Shown piece after piece: positions 43,899 through 52,607 of a DNA stretch of 64,000 bases (positions are counted from its first letter, which is position 1; each line of letters begins with the position of its first letter). Source of the DNA: Pelagivirga sediminicola (lineage in GTDB: Bacteria; Pseudomonadota; Alphaproteobacteria; Rhodobacterales; Rhodobacteraceae); the NCBI RefSeq assembly GCF_003072125.1, contig NZ_QCYH01000001.1, positions 372,001 through 436,000 of the forward strand, in the 5' to 3' direction. A model generated the notes under the pieces. That model made no database searches and had not been told where the DNA came from. It saw only the letters and a list, made by a program, of their open reading frames with translations. A program made the position numbers and the translations under genes.

Positions 43899-45892
43899 GG
43901 TGGCGGCGCATGATCGCGCCCGGCGCGCTGTTCTGGTGGGCGCTTCTGGCAGTCACATGGGCGCTGTCGACATGGTCTTTCCAGCTCTACAAGGCGCTCG
44001 ATGCGCGCTGGATCATCCGCTTTCCCAAGGGTTGGCAGATCGATTTCGAGGGCTGGATATCGGCGGCGATGAAATGGCTGCTGGAGGACGCGACCTTCGG
44101 GCTGTTCACGTTTCAGGATCTCACGCGGTTCGTGTCGTCCCTGATCGAGCTGCCCTATGATCTGGCGCGCGCGGCGCTGGCGGACGGGTTCATCACCGGG
44201 CTGGGCAGCAACGCGGTGCAGATCGCGCCGCCCTTGGGCTGGGTCGCGGTCACGGCGCTGATGATGCTGCTGGCGCTCTATGCGCGCGGCTGGGGGCTGG
44301 CGGTGCTGGTGGGGGCGTGTTTCGTCTATCTGGCGGTGTTCGGGCAATGGGACAGCGCGATGGTCACGCTCGCCTCGGTCGTGATCGCGGTGCCGATCGG
44401 GGTGCTGGGCGGTCTGGCCCTCGGGATCGCCTGCTACCGGCTGGCGTGGGTCGAGCGCAGCTTGCGCCCGGTGCTGGACCTGATGCAGACGGTGCCGATC
44501 TTTGCCTATCTGGTGCCGATCCTGTTCCTTTTTGGTTTCGGCCCCGTCTCGGCGCTGGTGGCCACAGTGATCTACGCGATGCCGCCGATGGTGCGGGTCG
44601 CCACCGTCGCGCTGCAATCGGTGCCGCCCGAGGTGGTCGAGGCCGGGCATATGGCCGGCTGCACCCGGCGCCAGATGATGTGGAAGGTGCTGGTGCCCTC
44701 GGCCGCGCCGACGCTGATGGTCGGCGTCAACCAGGTGATCATGCTGTCGCTGAACATGGTGATCATCGCGTCGATGATCGGCGCGGGCGGTCTGGGCTTT
44801 GACGTGCTCAGCGCGCTGAGGCGTCTTGATATCGGCGGCGGGATCGAGGCGGGGCTGGCCATCGTCGTGATCGCCATCGCGCTGGACCGCGTCAGCCAGG
44901 CTTTCGCGCGCCGCCTGCCGGACGCGGCGCCGGACCGCGGCGCCGGGCCCCTGCAGCGCCATCCCTACATCACCGCGGCGCTGGCGGTGGTTGTCGCAAC
45001 CTATCTGCTGGGCCTCGCCCTGCCCGCGTTGCAGGATTTCCCCGACCGCCTGACGCTGACCACCTCGGCCTTCTGGGAAGAGGCGATGCGGTGGATCAAC
45101 GTCACCTTTTTCGATACGCTGGACGCGATCAAATCGGCGTTTCTGACCTATCTTCTGCTGCCGGTGAAACGCTTCTTTACCGGCATTCCCTGGGCGTGGG
45201 GCATCCTCGCCACCGGGCTGGCGGCCGCGCGCATCGGCGGCTGGCGGCTGGGCCTGATGGCCGCCGTCATGGCCGGGTTGATCGCCTGCGTGGGCCTGTG
45301 GGACAAGGCGATGACCACGGTCTATCTGTGCGGCGTGTCGGTGCTGATCGCCTATGCGATCGGCGTTCCCTTGGGTATCTGGGCGGGCCAGAGGGCGGGC
45401 GCGCATGCCTGGGTGGGCGCCTTCATCGACACGCTCCAGACGCTGCCCAGCTTTGTCTACCTGATCCCGGTGGTCATGCTGTTCCGCGTCGGCGATTTCT
45501 CGGCCATGATCGCGGTTGTGCTCTATGCGCTTGCGCCCGCCGTGCGCTATGCCGCCCACGGGGTGCGCAGCGTCGATCCGCAGATGATCGAGGCGGGGCT
45601 GGTCGCAGGCTGCACGCCCCGGCAGCTTTTGTGGCGGATCAAGCTGCCGCTGGCGGCGCCCTCGCTGCTGCTGGGTCTGAACCAGACGATCATGCTGGCG
45701 ATCTCGATGCTGGTCATCACCGCGCTCGTGGGCACGCGCGATCTGGGACAGGAGGTCTATATCGCGCTGACCAAGGCGAATGTGGGCCAAGGCATCGTGG
45801 CGGGGCTGGCGGTGGCGTTCATCGCCATTGTCGCCGATCGCGTCATCTCGGCGATGGCGGCGAAATCAAGGGAAAGGTTGGGTCTGACATGA
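43895..45892 (+). CDS. proW: ABC transporter permease, ProW-like, duplicated in one chain
   Basis: 665-aa membrane protein made of two head-to-tail permease units, each with about five to six helices and its own cytoplasmic EAA loop: EAGHMAGCTRRQMMWKVLVP (residues ~250) and EAGLVAGCTPRQLLWRIKLP (~570). A normal ProW is a ~350-aa homodimer, so this single chain could form the whole translocation pore as a pseudo-dimer. A first-half periplasmic/N-terminal extension (residues ~25-110) precedes unit one. Overlaps proV and the kinase gene by 4 nt each. Confidence 0.9.
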   Translation: MRWRRMIAPGALFWWALLAVTWALSTWSFQLYKALDARWIIRFPKGWQIDFEGWISAAMKWLLEDATFGLFTFQDLTRFVSSLIELPYDLARAALADGFITGLGSNAVQIAPPLGWVAVTALMMLLALYARGWGLAVLVGACFVYLAVFGQWDSAMVTLASVVIAVPIGVLGGLALGIACYRLAWVERSLRPVLDLMQTVPIFAYLVPILFLFGFGPVSALVATVIYAMPPMVRVATVALQSVPPEVVEAGHMAGCTRRQMMWKVLVPSAAPTLMVGVNQVIMLSLNMVIIASMIGAGGLGFDVLSALRRLDIGGGIEAGLAIVVIAIALDRVSQAFARRLPDAAPDRGAGPLQRHPYITAALAVVVATYLLGLALPALQDFPDRLTLTTSAFWEEAMRWINVTFFDTLDAIKSAFLTYLLLPVKRFFTGIPWAWGILATGLAAARIGGWRLGLMAAVMAGLIACVGLWDKAMTTVYLCGVSVLIAYAIGVPLGIWAGQRAGAHAWVGAFIDTLQTLPSFVYLIPVVMLFRVGDFSAMIAVVLYALAPAVRYAAHGVRSVDPQMIEAGLVAGCTPRQLLWRIKLPLAAPSLLLGLNQTIMLAISMLVITALVGTRDLGQEVYIALTKANVGQGIVAGLAVAFIAIVADRVISAMAAKSRERLGLT

Positions 45893-46779
45893 CACCGGAC
45901 GAGGCAATCGCCGCCGCGCGCGCCCTGCCCTGCTGGACCGCGCCCGGCGCGGCAGTGGCGCTGGAGGGCGGCATCACCAATCACAACATCAAGCTGACTG
46001 ATCAGGGCCGCGACTACGTCGTGCGGCTGGGCCAGGACATTCCCGAACACGGCATCCTGCGCTGGCACGAGCTGTCGCTCAGCCGCGCCGCCGCCGCTGC
46101 CGGGCTGTCGCCCGCCGTGCATTACCATGCCCCCGGCGCGCTGGTCATCGACTTCGTCGAGAGCGCCGCCCTGACCGAGGCGGATCTGCATGATCCCGAA
46201 ACGCTGATGGATGCGACCGACCTGATCGCGCGCCTGCACCGCGAGATGCCGCGCCACGCGCATGGCCCGATCCTGTCATTCTGGGTGTTCCACATCCTGC
46301 GCAGCTACGCCCATGACCTGCGCGAGGCCGGCTCGCGCCACACGCCCGCCCTGGCCGGGTTGCTGGAGCAGGCGGATCTGCTGGAACGCGCGGTCGGCCC
46401 TGTCGATCTGGTGCTGGGCCATAACGATCTGCTGCCCGCCAATATCCTGCGCGGCGCCGGGCGGCTGTGGGTGATCGACTGGGAGTATGGCGGCTGGGGC
46501 TCGCCGCTGTTCGATCTGGGCGGGCTGGCCTCCAACTGCGATCTGGACCAACCTGCCGAAGAGGCGATGCTGACGCGCTATTACGGCGTGCCGCCCGGCG
46601 ATGACCTGTGGCGCAGCTACACGGCGATGAAATGCGCGTCCCTTCTGCGCGAGACGATGTGGTCCATGGTGAGCGAGCAAAGCTCGGCCATCGATTTCGA
46701 TTATGCCGCTTACACCGACAAGAACCTGAGCCGCTTTCGCGATGCGCTGGCCGCCTTTACCGACAAGGAAACCCCATGA
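45889..46779 (+). CDS. Choline/aminoglycoside-kinase-like phosphotransferase
   Basis: 296-aa protein-kinase-like fold small-molecule kinase (APH/choline kinase family). Catalytic loop LGHNDLLPANILR (HxD and Asn) and metal-binding WVIDWEYGGWGSPLFDLG are complete; GGITNHNIKL near the N-terminus fits the nucleotide loop. Choline-kinase relatives often end the catalytic block with YGGWG-type residues, as here. Embedded between the betaine-type importer and the FAD dehydrogenase (4-nt overlaps on both sides), it likely phosphorylates the imported amine or alcohol. Antibiotic resistance is unlikely given the operon. Confidence 0.85.
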   Translation: MTPDEAIAAARALPCWTAPGAAVALEGGITNHNIKLTDQGRDYVVRLGQDIPEHGILRWHELSLSRAAAAAGLSPAVHYHAPGALVIDFVESAALTEADLHDPETLMDATDLIARLHREMPRHAHGPILSFWVFHILRSYAHDLREAGSRHTPALAGLLEQADLLERAVGPVDLVLGHNDLLPANILRGAGRLWVIDWEYGGWGSPLFDLGGLASNCDLDQPAEEAMLTRYYGVPPGDDLWRSYTAMKCASLLRETMWSMVSEQSSAIDFDYAAYTDKNLSRFRDALAAFTDKETP

Positions 46780-49214
46780 GCGAATTTCCCACCCAGGCGC
46801 GCGCCGTCATCATCGGCGGCGGCATCATCGGCTGTTCGACCGCGTATCATCTGGCCGATCTGGGCTGGGACGTGGTGCTGCTGGAGCGCAAGAAGCTGAC
46901 ATCGGGCACCACGTTCCATGCCGCGGGACTGGTCGGGCAGCTGCGCTCGAACGCCAATATCACGCAGCTTCTGGGCTATTCGGTGGACCTTTACAAACGG
47001 CTGGAGGCCGAGACGGGGCAAGCGACGGGATGGAAGATGAACGGCGGCCTGCGCCTTGCCTGCAATGCCGAGCGCTGGACCGAAGTGAAACGGCAGGCCA
47101 CCACCGCGCATAGTTTCGGGCTGGAGATGGAGCTGCTGACGCCCTCGGAGGCGCAGGCGCTATGGCCCCTGATGCAGGTGGATGACGTCATCGGCGCCGC
47201 CTACATGCCCACCGACGGGCAGGCCAACCCATCCGACATCACGCTGTCCCTGGCCAAGGGCGCGCGGCAGAAAGGCGCGCGCATCTTCGAGGATACCAAG
47301 GTGACGGAGGTGATCGTCGAGGATGGCGTGATCCGAGGGGTGCAGACGCAAAAGGGCCGGATCGACACCCCCATCGTGATCGCCTGCTGCGGCCAGTGGA
47401 CCCGCGCCTTTGCCAAACGCGTGGGCGTCAACGTGCCCTTGGTGCCGGTCGAGCATCAATACATGGTGACCGAGCGGCTCGACGGGGTCACGCCGGATCT
47501 GCCCACCCTGCGCGATCCCGACCGGCTGACCTACTACAAGGAGGAGGTCGGCGGGCTGGTCATGGGCGGCTACGAGCCGAACCCGATCTTCTGGGCCAAG
47601 GGCGGCATCCCCAAGGATTTTCACTACACCCTGCTGGACAGCAATTTCGATCATTTCGAGCAGTTGATGGAACTGTCGCTGGGCCGCGTTCCCGCGCTGG
47701 AGACGGCCGGGATCAAGACGCTGACCAATGGCCCCGAAAGTTTCACCCCCGATGGCAATTTCATCCTTGGCGAGGCGCCGGAGCTGCGCAATTTCTTTGT
47801 CGGCGCGGGCTTCAACGCTTACGGCATCGCGGCGGGGGGCGGCGCGGGCATGGCGCTGGCCGAATGGGTGGCCACGGGCGCGCCGCCCTATGATCTGTGG
47901 GCCGTCGATATCCGCCGCTTCGGGCGGCCGCATTTTGACGATGACTGGATCCGCAGCCGCACCTATGAAGCCTACGGCAAGCATTACACCATGGCCTGGC
48001 CGCATGAGGAGCACAGCTCGGCCCGGCCCTGCCGCAAGTCGCCGCTTTATGACATCCTGAAGGAAGGCGGCGCCGTTTTCGGCGAAAAACTGGGCTGGGA
48101 GCGGCCCAACTGGTTTGCCGAAGGCACCGAGGACGCGCATGACATCTACACCTTCCAGACGCCCAACTGGCACGGCGCCGTCGCGCGCGAGCACAAGGCC
48201 GCGCGCGAGGCGGCCGTCCTGTTCGATCAGACGTCATTTGCCAAATTCACGCTGAAGGGCCCGGATGCCGAGGCGGCGCTCGGCTGGATCGCCGCGAATG
48301 ACGTGCGCGGCCCGGCCGGCACGCTGACCTATACGCAGATGCTGAACGATCGCGGCGGCATCGAATGCGATCTGACCTGTCTGCGCGTGGCGCCGGACGA
48401 GTTCTACATCGTCACCGGCACCGGCTTTGCCACCCATGATTTCGACCATATCGCCCGCAATATCCCGGCGGGCATGAACGCGCAGCTGGTCGATGTCACC
48501 TCGGGCTTGGCGGTCCTGTCGCTGATGGGGCCGAAAGCGCGCGAGATCCTGCAATCGCTGACCCATGCGGATGTCTCGAACGGCGCCTTTCCCTTTGGCA
48601 CCGCGCAGACCATCGGCATTGCGGGCGCGCCGGTGCGCGCGCTGCGCGTAACCTACGTGGGCGAGCTGGGCTGGGAGCTGCACCTGCCCTGCGAATACGC
48701 CACAGCCGTCTATGCCGCCCTGCACAAGGCCGGCGCGCCGCATGGCCTGCGCAATGCGGGCTATCGCGCGATCGAGTCGCTGCGGCTGGAGAAGGGGTAT
48801 CGCGCCTGGGGCTCGGATATCGGGCCCGATCACACGCCATTGGAGGCAGGCCTTGGCTGGGCGGTGAAACTGAAAACCGGGCTGGAGTTTCGCGGCCGCG
48901 CCGCCTGCGCCGCGCAAAAGACGCAAGGCGTGCGCAAGATGATGGCCACCTTCACCGCCGCCAAGGACGTGATCCTGTCGGGGCGCGAGACGATCTATCG
49001 CGACGGCGAGCGCTGTGGCTGGCTGAGCTCGGCGGGGTTCGGGCACACGGTGGGCTTGCCGATCGGGATGGGATACGTGCGCGATCCCGGCGGCGTCACC
49101 CGGGATCATGTGCTGGGCGGGCAGTATGAGCTGGAGGTGGCCGGTGTCCGGGTGCCCGCAAAGGCGCACATGGCGCCGCTTTACGATCCTGACATGCAGC
49201 GCGTCAAAGCTTGA
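46776..49214 (+). CDS. Dimethylglycine/sarcosine dehydrogenase-like flavoprotein with GcvT domain
   Basis: 812-aa two-domain protein. N-terminal FAD-dependent DAO domain: AVIIGGGIIGCSTAYHLADL, and SGTTFHAAGL with His48 in the position that carries covalent FAD in this family. C-terminal GcvT/aminomethyltransferase-like folate-binding domain (from about residue 430; GELGWELHLPCEYA, YRAIESLRLEKGYRAWGSDI). Known relatives oxidatively demethylate dimethylglycine or sarcosine and pass the one-carbon unit to tetrahydrofolate. ATG 46776 overlaps the kinase stop by 4 nt, closing a five-gene translationally coupled run. The substrate is probably the imported N-methylated compound. Confidence 0.88.
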   Translation: MSEFPTQARAVIIGGGIIGCSTAYHLADLGWDVVLLERKKLTSGTTFHAAGLVGQLRSNANITQLLGYSVDLYKRLEAETGQATGWKMNGGLRLACNAERWTEVKRQATTAHSFGLEMELLTPSEAQALWPLMQVDDVIGAAYMPTDGQANPSDITLSLAKGARQKGARIFEDTKVTEVIVEDGVIRGVQTQKGRIDTPIVIACCGQWTRAFAKRVGVNVPLVPVEHQYMVTERLDGVTPDLPTLRDPDRLTYYKEEVGGLVMGGYEPNPIFWAKGGIPKDFHYTLLDSNFDHFEQLMELSLGRVPALETAGIKTLTNGPESFTPDGNFILGEAPELRNFFVGAGFNAYGIAAGGGAGMALAEWVATGAPPYDLWAVDIRRFGRPHFDDDWIRSRTYEAYGKHYTMAWPHEEHSSARPCRKSPLYDILKEGGAVFGEKLGWERPNWFAEGTEDAHDIYTFQTPNWHGAVAREHKAAREAAVLFDQTSFAKFTLKGPDAEAALGWIAANDVRGPAGTLTYTQMLNDRGGIECDLTCLRVAPDEFYIVTGTGFATHDFDHIARNIPAGMNAQLVDVTSGLAVLSLMGPKAREILQSLTHADVSNGAFPFGTAQTIGIAGAPVRALRVTYVGELGWELHLPCEYATAVYAALHKAGAPHGLRNAGYRAIESLRLEKGYRAWGSDIGPDHTPLEAGLGWAVKLKTGLEFRGRAACAAQKTQGVRKMMATFTAAKDVILSGRETIYRDGERCGWLSSAGFGHTVGLPIGMGYVRDPGGVTRDHVLGGQYELEVAGVRVPAKAHMAPLYDPDMQRVKA

Positions 49215-49226
49215 CGGCGCGGCGCT

Positions 49227-49268
49227 GAAACAAAAAAGAGCGGACGCAAGCGCCCGCCCTTCTGTTTC
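49227..49268. terminator. Bidirectional intrinsic terminator
   Basis: GAAACAAAAAAGAGCGGACGC pairs with GCGCCCGCCCTTCTGTTTC around an AA loop, giving a GC-rich core flanked by A-run and T-rich arms. It sits between the convergent dehydrogenase (+) and cytochrome c (-) genes and would serve both. Confidence 0.8.
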
Positions 49269-49283
49269 AGCCGTTCGGTCCGA

Positions 49284-49760
49284 TCATTCGGCGTCGCCGG
49301 GCGACAGCGAATGCAGATAGGCAAAAACGTCCGCCGCATCCTTGTCGTCGCGCACCTTCCAAGCCATCTTGCTGCGGGCCTTCTTGTCATCAAGAGTCTC
49401 GCGCAGCCAGTCGGTGGGATCCTTGACATAGGCGACGAAATTTTCCTCAGTCCAGATCGTGTCCGTATCGGCAACCTCGGCCATCGACTTGCCGTATTTG
49501 AAATCCTCGACGACAGCGGCATGATGTCCGGTGATGTTGTAGAGGTTCGGACCCTGGCGACCGTTCCGGCCTGCCAGAAGCTCGCCCTCGTCGTCCTTGA
49601 CCACGTGGCAGGTGGCGCATTGCCGTCCGAACACGGTTTCGCCTGCGGCGGCATCGCCGCTCGGCTCGATCGCGGCGGTTTCGGCGTCATCTGTCGCGGC
49701 AAGGGCTGGCGCGCCCAGCATCAGGGCGATTGCGGTGGCTGTTGCAACGAATGGTTTCAT
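49284..49760 (-). CDS. Secreted class I cytochrome c
   Basis: 158-aa periplasmic cytochrome with signal peptide MKPFVATATAIALMLGAPALA and one haem site CATCH (Cys48, Cys51, His52). The likely sixth ligand is the Met of SKMAWKVRDDKD near the C-terminus. Size and the DGPNLYN-like region (QGPNLYNITGHHAA) resemble cytochrome c2/c550 electron carriers of photosynthetic and methylotrophic alphaproteobacteria. Start ATG 49760 has GGAG upstream; an in-frame upstream extension of 18 codons is rejected because it would bury the signal peptide. It could accept electrons for the neighbouring dehydrogenase, but this is only proximity. Confidence 0.9.
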   Translation of the reverse strand: MKPFVATATAIALMLGAPALAATDDAETAAIEPSGDAAAGETVFGRQCATCHVVKDDEGELLAGRNGRQGPNLYNITGHHAAVVEDFKYGKSMAEVADTDTIWTEENFVAYVKDPTDWLRETLDDKKARSKMAWKVRDDKDAADVFAYLHSLSPGDAE

Positions 49761-49953
49761 CGGTTCTCCTCGGCCCGCATCGGACCTTTCCTGTGGTTCT
49801 GCGAGACAACACATAGCACGCCGCGCCGGTTCCGAAAGAGCCGTCTTCGCGACGGCGGCAAGACGCGACCGCCCGAAGCATTCCGCACGGCGCAGGATCC
49901 TTCGGCATTTGCCCTCTATCCATGCTGCAAAACTCTGGCGCTCGGTGAAAATT

Positions 49954-49965
49954 GATCCTAGGATC
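49954..49965. promoter_or_regulatory. 12-bp perfect palindrome upstream of the BMP transporter operon
   Basis: GATCCTAGGATC is fully self-complementary and lies 41 nt before the start of the BMP-family binding protein, in a 246-nt divergent interval shared with the cytochrome gene. Its position fits an operator, but no cognate regulator is adjacent; chance is possible. Confidence 0.3.
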
Positions 49966-50006
49966 GCGCCAATGACGCTGCATGGATCCGAAGGGGGACA
50001 GAACCA

Positions 50007-51062
50007 ATGACAGACGCATCAAACCCGCCGCAAAAGACCGCACCGACACTGCCGCGCGGCATGACGCGCCGCCACTTTCTGGCCAGTGCCGCCGCGGCCG
50101 CGCTGGCCATCGGCCTTTTTTCCGGCGCCGGGCGCGCCCTTGCCGCCGAGCCGATCAAAGTGGCCGGCGTCTATACCGTCCCGGTCGAGCAGCAATGGGT
50201 CAGCCGCCTGCACAAGGCCGCCACAGCCGCCGCCGAGCGGGGCGATATCGACTATGCCTTTTCCGAGAACGTCTCGAACACCGATTATGCCCGCGTCATG
50301 CGCGAATATGCCGAAAGCGGCTATCAGCTGATCATCGGCGAGGCATTCGCGGTCGAGCAGGAGGCGCGTGACGTGGCCGCCGAATATCCCGATATCGCCT
50401 TCCTTCTGGGCTCCAGCTTCAAGGAAGACGGCGCGCTGCCGAATTTCGCGGTCTTCGACAACTACATTCAGGACGCCTCGTATCTGACGGGAATCATTGC
50501 AGGATCCATGACCGAGACGGGCAATGTCGGCCTGATCGGCGGCTTTCCCATCCCCGAGGTGAACCGCCTGATGCATGCCTTCATGGCCGGCGTGCGCGAA
50601 ACGCGCCCCGATGCCACCTTCCAGGTCAGCTTCATCGGCTCGTGGTTCGATCCGCCCGCCGCCAAGGAAACCGCCTTTGCCATGATCGAGAACGGCGCCG
50701 ACATGCTTTATGCCGAGCGGTTCGGCGTCAGTGACGCGGCCAAGGAAAAGGGCGTTCTGGCCATCGGCAACGTGATCGACACGCAAGAGCAGTATCCCGA
50801 CACCGTCGTCGCATCGGCGATCTGGAATTTCGAGCCGACGCTGAACATGGCGATCGAGCAGGTGCGCAACGGCACCTTCGAAGCGGCCGATTACGGCACC
50901 TATTCCTATATGGCCGAAGGCGGCGCCGAACTGGCCCCCTTGGGCACGTTCAAGGGCAAGGTGCCGCAGGAGGCCATCGATCTGGTCGAGGCCCGCACGG
51001 GCGAGATCATGTCCGGCGACTTCACCGTGGAAATCAACGACGAAGAGCCGAAGTCCCAGTAA
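50007..51062 (+). CDS. BMP-family ABC transporter substrate-binding protein
   Basis: 351-aa periplasmic protein of the BmpA/PnrA/TmpC family, which bind purine or pyrimidine nucleosides and nucleobases. The N-terminus has a twin-arginine signal (MTRRHFLASAAAAALAIG, Tat consensus RRxFL), unusual for small ligands and suggesting export in folded form. Core blocks: VSNTDYARVMREYAESGYQLIIGE, FGSSF-like FLLGSSFKEDG, GNVGLIGGFPIPEVNR. It starts a five-gene operon with its ATPase, two permeases and a cytosine-deaminase homologue, which argues for a nitrogenous base as ligand. Confidence 0.9.
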   Translation: MTDASNPPQKTAPTLPRGMTRRHFLASAAAAALAIGLFSGAGRALAAEPIKVAGVYTVPVEQQWVSRLHKAATAAAERGDIDYAFSENVSNTDYARVMREYAESGYQLIIGEAFAVEQEARDVAAEYPDIAFLLGSSFKEDGALPNFAVFDNYIQDASYLTGIIAGSMTETGNVGLIGGFPIPEVNRLMHAFMAGVRETRPDATFQVSFIGSWFDPPAAKETAFAMIENGADMLYAERFGVSDAAKEKGVLAIGNVIDTQEQYPDTVVASAIWNFEPTLNMAIEQVRNGTFEAADYGTYSYMAEGGAELAPLGTFKGKVPQEAIDLVEARTGEIMSGDFTVEINDEEPKSQ

Positions 51063-52607
51063 ATGCCAGACCAGACAGAGGCGCAGGTGGTCCTGCGCCT
51101 CGACAATATCACCAAGACATTCGGCGCACTCACCGCGAATGATGCTGTCAGCCTGACCCTGCACAAGGGCGAGGTGATCGCCCTTCTGGGCGAGAACGGC
51201 GCCGGCAAGACCACGCTGATGAATATCCTCTTCGGTCAGTATACCGCCGATTCCGGCGGCGTCGAAGTCATGGGGGCGCCCCTGCCCCCCGGCAATCCGC
51301 GCGCCGCGCTCGATGCCGGGGTGGGCATGGTTCATCAGCATTTCACGCTGGCCGAGAACATGACCGTGCTGGAGAACGTGACACTGGGCACGCGGCCTCT
51401 TTTCGCGCCGGGGCTGAACCGGGCGGCGGCGCGGGCGCGCATCCTGAGGCTGGCGCAGGATTTCAAGCTCAGCGTCGATCCCGACGCGCGCATCGCCGCG
51501 CTCAGCGTGGGCGAACGGCAGCGGGTCGAGATCCTCAAGGCGCTTTATCGCGATGCCCGCATCCTGATCCTGGACGAGCCGACCGCGGTGCTGACCCCGC
51601 AGGAGACGAACGATCTGTTCGAAACGCTGCGCACCGCCGTCGCCCTGGGCCTGTCGATCATCTTCATCTCGCACAAACTGCACGAGGTGATGGCGATTTC
51701 CGACCGCGTCGTGATCCTGCGCCATGGCAAGGTTGTGCATGAGGGCGCCATCGGCGACACGGACCGGCATGATCTGGCCGCCCGCATGGTCGGCGGCGAG
51801 GTGAGCGCGCCCAAGGCGGTGCCGGGCGTGGCGGGGGCGCCGCTGCTCGCGCTGCGGGGCGTCTCGACCCCCGATCGCGGCAGCGCGCCGGGGCTGAAAA
51901 CGCTGGATTTCAGCCTGCATGCCGGGCAGATCACCGGGCTTGCCGGTGTGTCGGGAAACGGCCAGTCGGCGCTGGCGGACCTAGTCGGCGGCATGACCCG
52001 GCCCGCCAGCGGCGCGCTGGTCCTGAACGGCGCGGATGTGCATCACTGGAGCCCCCGCACCGCCGTGCGCGCCGGCATCGCCCGCATCCCCGAGGACCGG
52101 CACAAGACCGGCACCATCGCCGATTTCGACCTGTCCGAAAACGCCATTCTGGAAAGCTACAAGGACCCGCCGTTCAGCCGCCATGGCTGGATGAACTGGC
52201 GAGCCGCGCGCGCCTTCGCGCAGCGCATCATCGACAGCTATGACGTGCGCTGCCCCGGCCCCGGCACCCGCATCCGGCTGCTGTCGGGCGGCAACATGCA
52301 AAAGCTGATCCTGGGCCGCGTCATGGAAGGCGCGCCGCAGATCATCCTGGCGAACCAGCCGGTGCGCGGCCTTGATATCGGCGCGGTCAACTATGTCCAT
52401 TCGCAACTGCTGGCGGCCCGCGATCGCGGCGCCGCTGTTCTGCTCATCTCCGAAGATCTGGATGAAATCATGGCCTTGTCGGACGTTATTCATGTCATCT
52501 CCGAAGGCCGCCTGTCGCCGCCATTCGCGCGCGGCACGATGAGTCCCGCGCAGCTTGGCGTCTGGATGGCCGGTCACGGCTTCGAGGAGACGGCCCATGC
52601 GTCTTGA
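51063..52607 (+). CDS. Nucleobase/nucleoside-type ABC ATPase (two nucleotide-binding domains)
   Basis: 514-aa ATPase with two ABC modules in one chain, as in NupA/XylG-type importers. Module 1 has Walker A LGENGAGKTTLMN, signature LSVGERQRVEILKAL and Walker B ILILDEPTAVL. Module 2 has a degenerate Walker A (LAGVSGNGQSALADL) and signature LSGGNMQKLILGRV, with a non-canonical Walker B (IILANQPVRGLD), so probably only one site hydrolyses ATP efficiently. It starts immediately at the nucleotide after the upstream stop, and its end overlaps the next permease by 11 nt. Confidence 0.92.
   Translation: MPDQTEAQVVLRLDNITKTFGALTANDAVSLTLHKGEVIALLGENGAGKTTLMNILFGQYTADSGGVEVMGAPLPPGNPRAALDAGVGMVHQHFTLAENMTVLENVTLGTRPLFAPGLNRAAARARILRLAQDFKLSVDPDARIAALSVGERQRVEILKALYRDARILILDEPTAVLTPQETNDLFETLRTAVALGLSIIFISHKLHEVMAISDRVVILRHGKVVHEGAIGDTDRHDLAARMVGGEVSAPKAVPGVAGAPLLALRGVSTPDRGSAPGLKTLDFSLHAGQITGLAGVSGNGQSALADLVGGMTRPASGALVLNGADVHHWSPRTAVRAGIARIPEDRHKTGTIADFDLSENAILESYKDPPFSRHGWMNWRAARAFAQRIIDSYDVRCPGPGTRIRLLSGGNMQKLILGRVMEGAPQIILANQPVRGLDIGAVNYVHSQLLAARDRGAAVLLISEDLDEIMALSDVIHVISEGRLSPPFARGTMSPAQLGVWMAGHGFEETAHAS

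Noticed and set aside
43727..45790. 687-codon antisense frame over proW
   Set aside because: His/Gln/Arg-rich and motif-free; proW has clear EAA loops and membrane helices.
45889..46779. Aminoglycoside resistance kinase
   Set aside because: The fold is shared with APH enzymes, but the operon with a betaine importer and DMGDH-like enzyme makes a metabolic kinase far more likely.
50019..51920. 633-codon antisense frame over the BMP operon
   Set aside because: No initiation signal or domain; the plus-strand genes are certain.
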